Below, one piece after another: positions 58,301 to 64,000 of a stretch of 64,000 nucleotides of DNA (its first letter is position 1; each line of letters opens with the position of its first letter). The notes beneath the pieces are model-generated. The model searched no databases and was not told the origin of the DNA. It saw nothing but the letters and a program-made list of their open reading frames with translations. The translations under genes and the position numbers were made by a program. Origin of the DNA: Phragmites australis (Eukaryota > Streptophyta > Magnoliopsida > Poales > Poaceae); assembly GCF_958298935.1 (NCBI RefSeq), contig NC_084924.1, forward strand, positions 31,841,819 to 31,905,818. Reading direction: 5' to 3'.

Positions 58301-59100
58301 GCAAACAATAAGCTCGCCCTGTTGGTATTGTACATGTTGGTATTGGATGTGACCGTGGCTTCTGGTTCAAGCAACACTAGGATACTATTCCCCGATGGAT
58401 AGCGTGCAACACTAATGAATTAGTGTGTTTGGTTTGGGGTCAATTTGTCCAAGATAAAATGATATATCATAAGATCATCCTATGAATTTTAGTGATTGAC
58501 TCTATTCTCATGTTTACACTAAATATGTGTTTATAAGGGATGAGGTGGTGATGGATCAACCCATCACATTTCTCAAACCAGACAAGAAAACGAGGAGTGA
58601 GATGATTCATCACCACTCCACTTCTTAAATGAAATACACCATAAGGGCTTGCCTTCCAACCATATATTCCATAGTGTGATTGGGAATATTTAACTTTTTG
58701 CCACTCTACCGGAGTGGTAATTCCCCACTGAGGTTGATAAATGGGCCCCCCTGAATCTATGAACTGTGGACCGGGTGGCAAACTTGCCACTCTACCAAAT
58801 GGCAGAGTGGCAAAAAATAAAATGCCCCAAGCACTGGTTCCTAGACACATCTATGGTGAGATTCATTTTTTTTTTTGCAAACTCATATTACGCCTAGGCA
58901 AGGTGGCACAGAAGAAATGGCACTGGTTGTCAGCTTCAAAGTTTTATTGAGTATAGGAACCGAACAACATGTGAAGTCATATGCAGCGTGTGAGCCCAAA
59001 GTATCTGGTGTTTAGCTCCCCTCCAATCTCACATGTGGGTCATACATATAAAACTAAGATATAAATGTAAGTGTTCTCAAGTTTCATCATTCAAAAAAAA
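55311..59100. repeat. Tandem ~1-kb array of copia LTR end plus flank (about four units)
   Basis: Units start (g/c)atgcaaacaataagct at 55311, 56291, 57301 and 58298 (periods about 980, 1010 and 997). Each of the first three ends with a copy of the outer ~320 bp of the copia LTR (at 55975-56290, 56962-57300 and 57958-58297), ending (c/t)caattccaata. The fourth lacks it and stops near 59100. The non-LTR part contains MITE-like sequence (gtttggtttgggg with ctcaaaccagac). The junction falls at a short homology like ggattggg(g)aaatgg, present in both LTR and flank. Copies differ by several percent. Confidence 0.9.
58682..58828. mobile_element. MITE insertion found only in the fourth array unit
   Basis: Terminal inverted repeats of about 28 bp (gggaatatttaactttttgc and, inverted, ggggcattttattttttgc, both continuing cactct(a/g)cc). 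The other three units read straight through at this point (gtgattggttcctaac), so the insertion is later than the array. Confidence 0.85.
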
Positions 59101-59499
59101 GTGTTTTGAAGTTCACAAGAGCTTGGTATTTTCCTTCAAATTTCATTGAACAAATGTTCCAGTGACACTTCACATATGATTTAAAGTTGTTGTGATCTGT
59201 AAGACACATGTTCCTACATTTTGGGCATCTAGGCTAGTCGATTAATGTTATACTCCCCATGTAAAAAATGTGATGTTTCGACCGCAAGTAATCAACCTAA
59301 GAAAAAATTTGTTCATCAATTACTTTTTCCATATTAGGTATGAACATCTAAAGATGATACAAGTATATTTTGTCCTAACATTACAGTTTGATATAACGTT
59401 TTATCAATACACTACAATAGAAATTATTAGTTAAAGTTGTGTTTTGTCACAAACAACTTTCTTGACCAATGATAGTTTGTACACTATATAAGTAGATCT
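59101..59499. other. AT-rich stretch, nothing recognised
   Basis: No gene, long frame or clear repeat on either strand. Confidence 0.5.
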
Positions 59500-62400
59500 A
59501 ATATATGTTTTTGTAACCATATTGGTTTCAATACATTAGCTCCGTATCCAAGACCAAGACTATCTATATTATATTTCTATTTGGTATTTTCTACGATCTA
59601 CTCCAAATCTAAGAAAAAACTTATAACAAATCATTTACTAGAATAATGTTGGACTAAATCTAACTTGGTTGCACTACCATAAAATAAAAATTAAAGAAAG
59701 AGACGTTATAATTGAGAAGTCGATTGGTATCCACTTAGGAGAGGAAGGCTCCAAATGGATTCCATCTCTTTACCTTTTAGCCTTGCCAAATTGCATGAGG
59801 CCTCTGTCAACTTGACAACACAGTCTCACATGATGAGCCACGCTTTTGTGTCAGTGGTGGTAGCATCAACCGTCTTATTATATTGAATAAATTCCTCATG
59901 TGCCACTAAAAATTCATCCATTACCTTGATGTTTCAATGATATGTTGCTCTGATTCTCTGTAGCAACATGGAAAAACATTGCTTGCAACACTAGAGACCA
60001 ACATTTGCAACATAAAAAACATGCACAAAAACTCACTACCATCCGATTCTAGGAGATCCTAACCACAAAAATTCCCACCACAACAAATGGAGATGTTTCA
60101 TGCAACATTCAATCCAAATCCCCTTCTTTATCAAGGGGCCTACCCCTCAAGCTCGCTGGCCACCCCACAATAAAAATTGGAGCAAGATTTAAATAAAATC
60201 AAGAGTCCACAAGTAAAAATGATGAACACGTCTTCATTCCATTGCAACGTTAGAAACTATCATTTGCAGCATCGAAAAATAACATATGCAACATAAAAAG
60301 TGTAACAAAAAAGTGCACAGAAACAAACAATATTCAAGAAAAACTTATCATCACCTCCATAAAAAAATTCTATTAAAAATGTGAGTTTAGAACTTAGGCA
60401 TTCTTAGAACATTGGTGCAACAAGCAGAACAACCTTTTGCAACAAAGTAATTATGAGGAACATTTGTCCAACAAACTAAATACTTCTTGCAACAATTTCG
60501 AAAAACATATGCAACAACCATCTACAACATATGTAACATTACATCCAAGAGGGGGTTTTTGTTGCAACAATAAAAGAAAAAGATGCAACATGAAAAATCA
60601 CATATTGCACCAATTTGAATTACTTAATGCAACATCCCATTCATTTGCATTTTCTTTAGCTTGCCTTTTTTATACATTGCTGATGTCGTCTTTGTCGGCC
60701 ACCAACGAGGCGTGTTGATGGTTGGCGATAGTGATCGAAGGGTGTGCACCATAGTTGTAGCTTACTGGATTGAAAGTAGGAATACACCCCTGCATGCTTG
60801 CTTCTAAGATGAGTTGGACGAACATTGCTTCTTCATGACACAATCATGAGAGAGAAAGGCAAAGCAACAAAGCTAAAAGCTTGTTGCGGCTGTGAGGACG
60901 GTGGGTTTGAGCTTGGCTATGTTTAGAGATCAAAGAAAGGGAGAGATGTGTGGCATGGGGAAAGGGAGGACTTTATCACTTGATTCAGCCGCCTTCAATT
61001 AGCCAGAGCTTAGCACTATAGGGGGAGGAGAGAGATGGAGTTCTTGCGTTATGTTTAGCGTGTGTGGGACAAGGGGAAAGAGATAAGGTTTAACTCATTG
61101 AGTGGCTGAGAAGCTTTCCCTAGCATGATGTATCTCGCCCATTTGGCTCTGGAATGCTCGACAATGATTAAAGCGTCCAACACGAAGGAGATATTGGATG
61201 GCCGAGCCTAAGCATTTCCGCAACTTCCTTGACCAAGGATAGTTTATACACTATATAAACATGTATGATATATGTTTTCACGAACATATTCGATTCGATC
61301 CATTAGCTCTGTATTCATGGCTAAGACTATATGTATTGTATTTCAATATGGTATTATCCACGACCTACTCCAAATCTAAGAAAAAACTTACAACAAAATC
61401 ATATACTAGAATGAGAAATGTTGGATTAAATTTGACCTGGTTGCACTCCCATAAAAGAAACATTAAAGAAAGAAATGTTAGAATCAAGCAATCGTTTGGT
61501 ATCTCGTGAAGAGAGTAAGGCTTTGAATGGACCTCATCTCTTCTTTTTTTTCCTTGTCAATTTGCGTGCAAGGCCTTTGTCAACTCGGCAGCACAGTCTC
61601 ACGTATCGTGTCGGGCTCTGTGTCATTGACGGTCGCATCGGCCACCTAATTATATTGGGCTTCTAGTGACTGGATGTCCTCCGATGCTCCATTCAACATG
61701 GAAAAACAATATATACAACATCAGATGCCAATGTTTGGAACATCAGAAAATATGCACCAAAATAGCTCATTGCCATTCGATTCCAAGAGATCCTAACAAC
61801 AAAAATTCCCACCGCAACAAATGGAGATACTTCACGCAACATTCACCCTGAGCCACCCATTTATCTCAAGGCCCCTCGCCCCTCAAGCTTACCATAACAT
61901 GGTCATCTTCTTAGGCCACCCCAAAAAAAAAATTGGAGCAAGATCCGAACAAAAATTAAGAGGTCGCCACTAAATTGATGAACTCATCTCTATTCCATCC
62001 AACATCAAAAGATATCATCTGCAACATCAAAAAACAACACCTGCAACATAAACAAATGTGTAACAAAAAAGTGCAAAAATAACAATATTCAAGAGAAAAT
62101 ATCATCACCTTTGTAAAAAAATCGATAATAAACATGAGCTTAGAACTTAGCATTATTAGAGCATTGGTGCAACAAACGGAACAACCTTTTACAACAAAAT
62201 AACTATGAGGAACATTTGTGTAACAAACTGAATACTTTTTGCAACAATTTCAAAAAACATATGTAACAACCATTTGCAACATTACATCCGGGATTTTTTT
62301 GGCAACAATCAAAGAAAAAGATGCAACATAAAATCAGCCATTGCACTGATTTTAAATTACTTAATGCAAAATCCCACTTGTTCGCATCTAGGTCGCCTTT

Positions 62401-62650
62401 CTGATAAATGGTTGATGTTGTCTTTGCCTTTCTGGATATGATATATGTTTTCGTAGCCATATTCGATTTGACCCATTTCCTATGTATTTGTTACCAAGAC
62501 TATCCATATTGTGTTTCTATCTGGTATTATCCACAACTCAGAATGAGCAATGTTGGACCAAATCTGACCTCATTGCACTCTCATAAAATAAAAATTAAAG
62601 AAAGGGACATTAGGACCTAGGATTGTTTAGTATCCCATTAGGAGAAGAAT
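59500..62650. repeat. Three diverged copies of a GCAACA-rich repeat
   Basis: Copies at about 59500-60716, 61264-62420 and 62435-62650 (partial). All begin atat(a)tgttttcgta-like sequence followed by ctatgta/ctccgtat and 'gttggac(t/c)aaat', then long stretches dense in gcaacat, gcaacaa and cataaaaa. The pairs share aattcccacc(a/g)caacaaat and ggtgcaacaa(a/g)c. The intervening 60717-61263 shows no gene. The class is unknown; gcaacat-rich sequence is often seen near Mutator-like elements of grasses. Confidence 0.65.
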
Positions 62651-63150
62651 GTTTTGAATTTTTTGGTGCAAACATGCAACTTGATGCAAATGTGCAAACG
62701 GCGTCGCTTGTCCATCCGATCTACATCCAACGGCAGATAGTGATCTCCACCATCCCACCGCAACATTTTCTCAAAAAAACCCCTGCACAATTTCAATTCC
62801 TCGTGACTTGGTCCTGCCTTACCACTTGTAGCCCGATCTCCCTAGGCAGCATGGCGTGACGACAAGGTTGACAGAGCATTGGCGATGGCGATGGCCTAGA
62901 ATGTGGCGATCTGGTGACATATGAGATTTTTTGTATTTTTAGAAGGAGGCGTTGGCTATTAGGCACCATTGTGTTGCTGATAGCATGAGGTAGGAGGGTA
63001 GTTTTAAAATATAATTCCATAACTGATGATGGACCCAAGGTAAGGGAAGTCAATCTTGAGTTAACCACCATGATTGCCTAGCGCTCTTGCATGTTATTTC
63101 AAATACTTGGTTTTCATTGCCACCAAATTATATATGTACTATGAGGTGCA
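62651..63150. other. Intergenic or intronic sequence
   Basis: Starts in the tail of the repeat family (gcaaacggcgtcgcttgtcc). No gene is recognised. It could be intron upstream of the FAR1-like exon. Confidence 0.35.
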
Positions 63151-63683
63151 AAGTTGAATGAGCTACCTAGTCACTATGTTATGTGCTGAAAAGATGGATA
63201 AAAATTTGCAAGCGAGAGATTGTATATGATGCAGATAGAAATTTGCTAGAAGAAAATGAGAGAACTTGTATGGATACAAAATTTAAAAGGATGGCTTCAG
63301 AGATGCACAAGGAATTGGAGGATATCTTCCAACAAGCCGGAAGTTCCATTGACACCATACATATTGTTAGAAATAAATTCCAAAAGCTTGTGGATGAAGT
63401 CAAGCAAGAGGTTACTATCAATCAACAAAGCAAAACTAAAGAACTTGAAGGTTTCATTGGGCATACTATTCCTTCCCAAATTAACATACTGCCAGCAAAT
63501 GAGATGAAATTCAGAGGGCGAGTCAAGAGAATTAGGGGACACTCTGACAAAGGGGGAGGGGACAAGAAAAAGGAGGAAGCTAAGAGAAGGAAAAATGAGA
63601 GGATTTCATGCTTAGGTGGTTCATGCAAGGAGCTTGTGCTACAAGATATACGTACCTGCCCTAAAAAGAACACACCTCCTTGA
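63151..63683 (+). pseudogene. FAR1/FHY3-type protein, C-terminal exon or fragment
   Basis: FAR1/FHY3 proteins are transcription factors derived from Mutator-like transposases. The + strand reads KLNELPSHYVM, then two bases out of frame LKRWIKICKREIVYDADRNL, then FKRMASEMHKELEDIFQQAG, VRNKFQKLVDEVKQEV, a basic linker GRVKRIRGHSDKGGG and RTCPKK before the stop at 63681. This matches the region after the SWIM finger of FAR1 proteins and the final (H)..RTCP knuckle. The FAR1 DNA-binding domain, MULE core and SWIM are not in this window. The 2-nt frame break suggests a pseudogene, or a start within a late exon. Confidence 0.6.
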
Positions 63684-64000
63684 GATATGTATCAATTGTT
63701 GTGAGCTTTTTGTGATTATTTGTCTTACAGAGCTACGAATCTCATGTATGGATTTTCTCTATTTTAAGAACTCGCTAATGGCACAAGTATATTCCGAGAT
63801 TTCACCAGCAAGGAAAAGAGGGATGATGTGTTGTAGGTGTGATGTTTTGGAAAACATATATTTTGCAATTTTGTCAAGTTCCTGATAGCAACTCCAGATT
63901 TTTGTTGTTTGAGATGTGTCTGAAGTGAATGGTTCCTGGTAGCTACACCATGCTATTTGTCAAGTTCTACACCTATTATGTATTCTGGATTTGTTCTGTT
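63684..64000. other. Downstream flank of the FAR1-like fragment
   Basis: AT-rich, possibly 3' UTR. No other gene is seen before the window ends. Confidence 0.4.

Overview
The window is nuclear DNA from a grass (Poaceae). The grass-type Ty3/gypsy and Ty1/copia elements, nested insertions, CACTA and MITE-type repeats, and one intron-containing gene for a plastid protein all point that way. I cannot name the species. Only one gene looks intact and functional: a nine-exon ClpR3-type gene (38014-42298, + strand) encoding a catalytically dead subunit of the chloroplast Clp protease. Everything else I recognise is transposable-element sequence or decayed gene fragments.

Layout. 1-8.4 kb: AT-rich intergenic DNA with an inverted duplication whose right arm is split by a non-autonomous CACTA-like element, a broken RALF peptide gene, a decayed hAT transposase and an LTR-like fragment. 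8.4-31.4 kb: an old Ty3/gypsy element on the minus strand (LTRs 8443-8922 and 30863-31352). A solo LTR of its own family (12243-12747) sits in its pol region. A 14.4-kb younger gypsy element on the + strand (15591-29990, target duplication ACCTC, two 1,539-bp LTRs) sits in its gag region. 31.4-37.7 kb: degenerate fragments, including two GRF-type zinc-finger remnants, a 15-bp minisatellite, a copia LTR piece and a truncated gypsy 5' end. 37.8-42.3 kb: the ClpR3-type gene. 43.4-55.3 kb: a Ty1/copia element on the minus strand (target duplication GATGC) interrupted by a shrunken gypsy element (44764-50530, target duplication GTAGG). 55.3-59.1 kb: about four tandem ~1-kb units made of the end of the copia LTR plus its flank. 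59.5-62.7 kb: three diverged copies of a GCAACA-rich repeat. 63.2-63.7 kb: the C-terminal end of a FAR1/FHY3-type transposase-derived protein.

The most interesting pattern is in the gypsy elements. All three larger ones carry an open or formerly open reading frame opposite in sense to gag-pol, between pol and the 3' LTR, each preceded by a TATAAAA box. In the 14.4-kb element this antisense gene is about 3 kb long, has a GT-AG intron whose removal keeps the frame open, and encodes a protein like the Pfam 'putative gypsy type transposon' family followed by long coiled coils. With the second RNase H domain in pol, this fits the Tat lineage of plant Ty3/gypsy elements, where antisense extra genes are known. 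What these proteins do is, as far as I know, not established. Other points worth a second look are palindromic repeats with a G-box core in the younger element's LTR, a hammerhead-ribozyme-like motif downstream of the ClpR3 gene, and the LTR-plus-flank tandem amplification.
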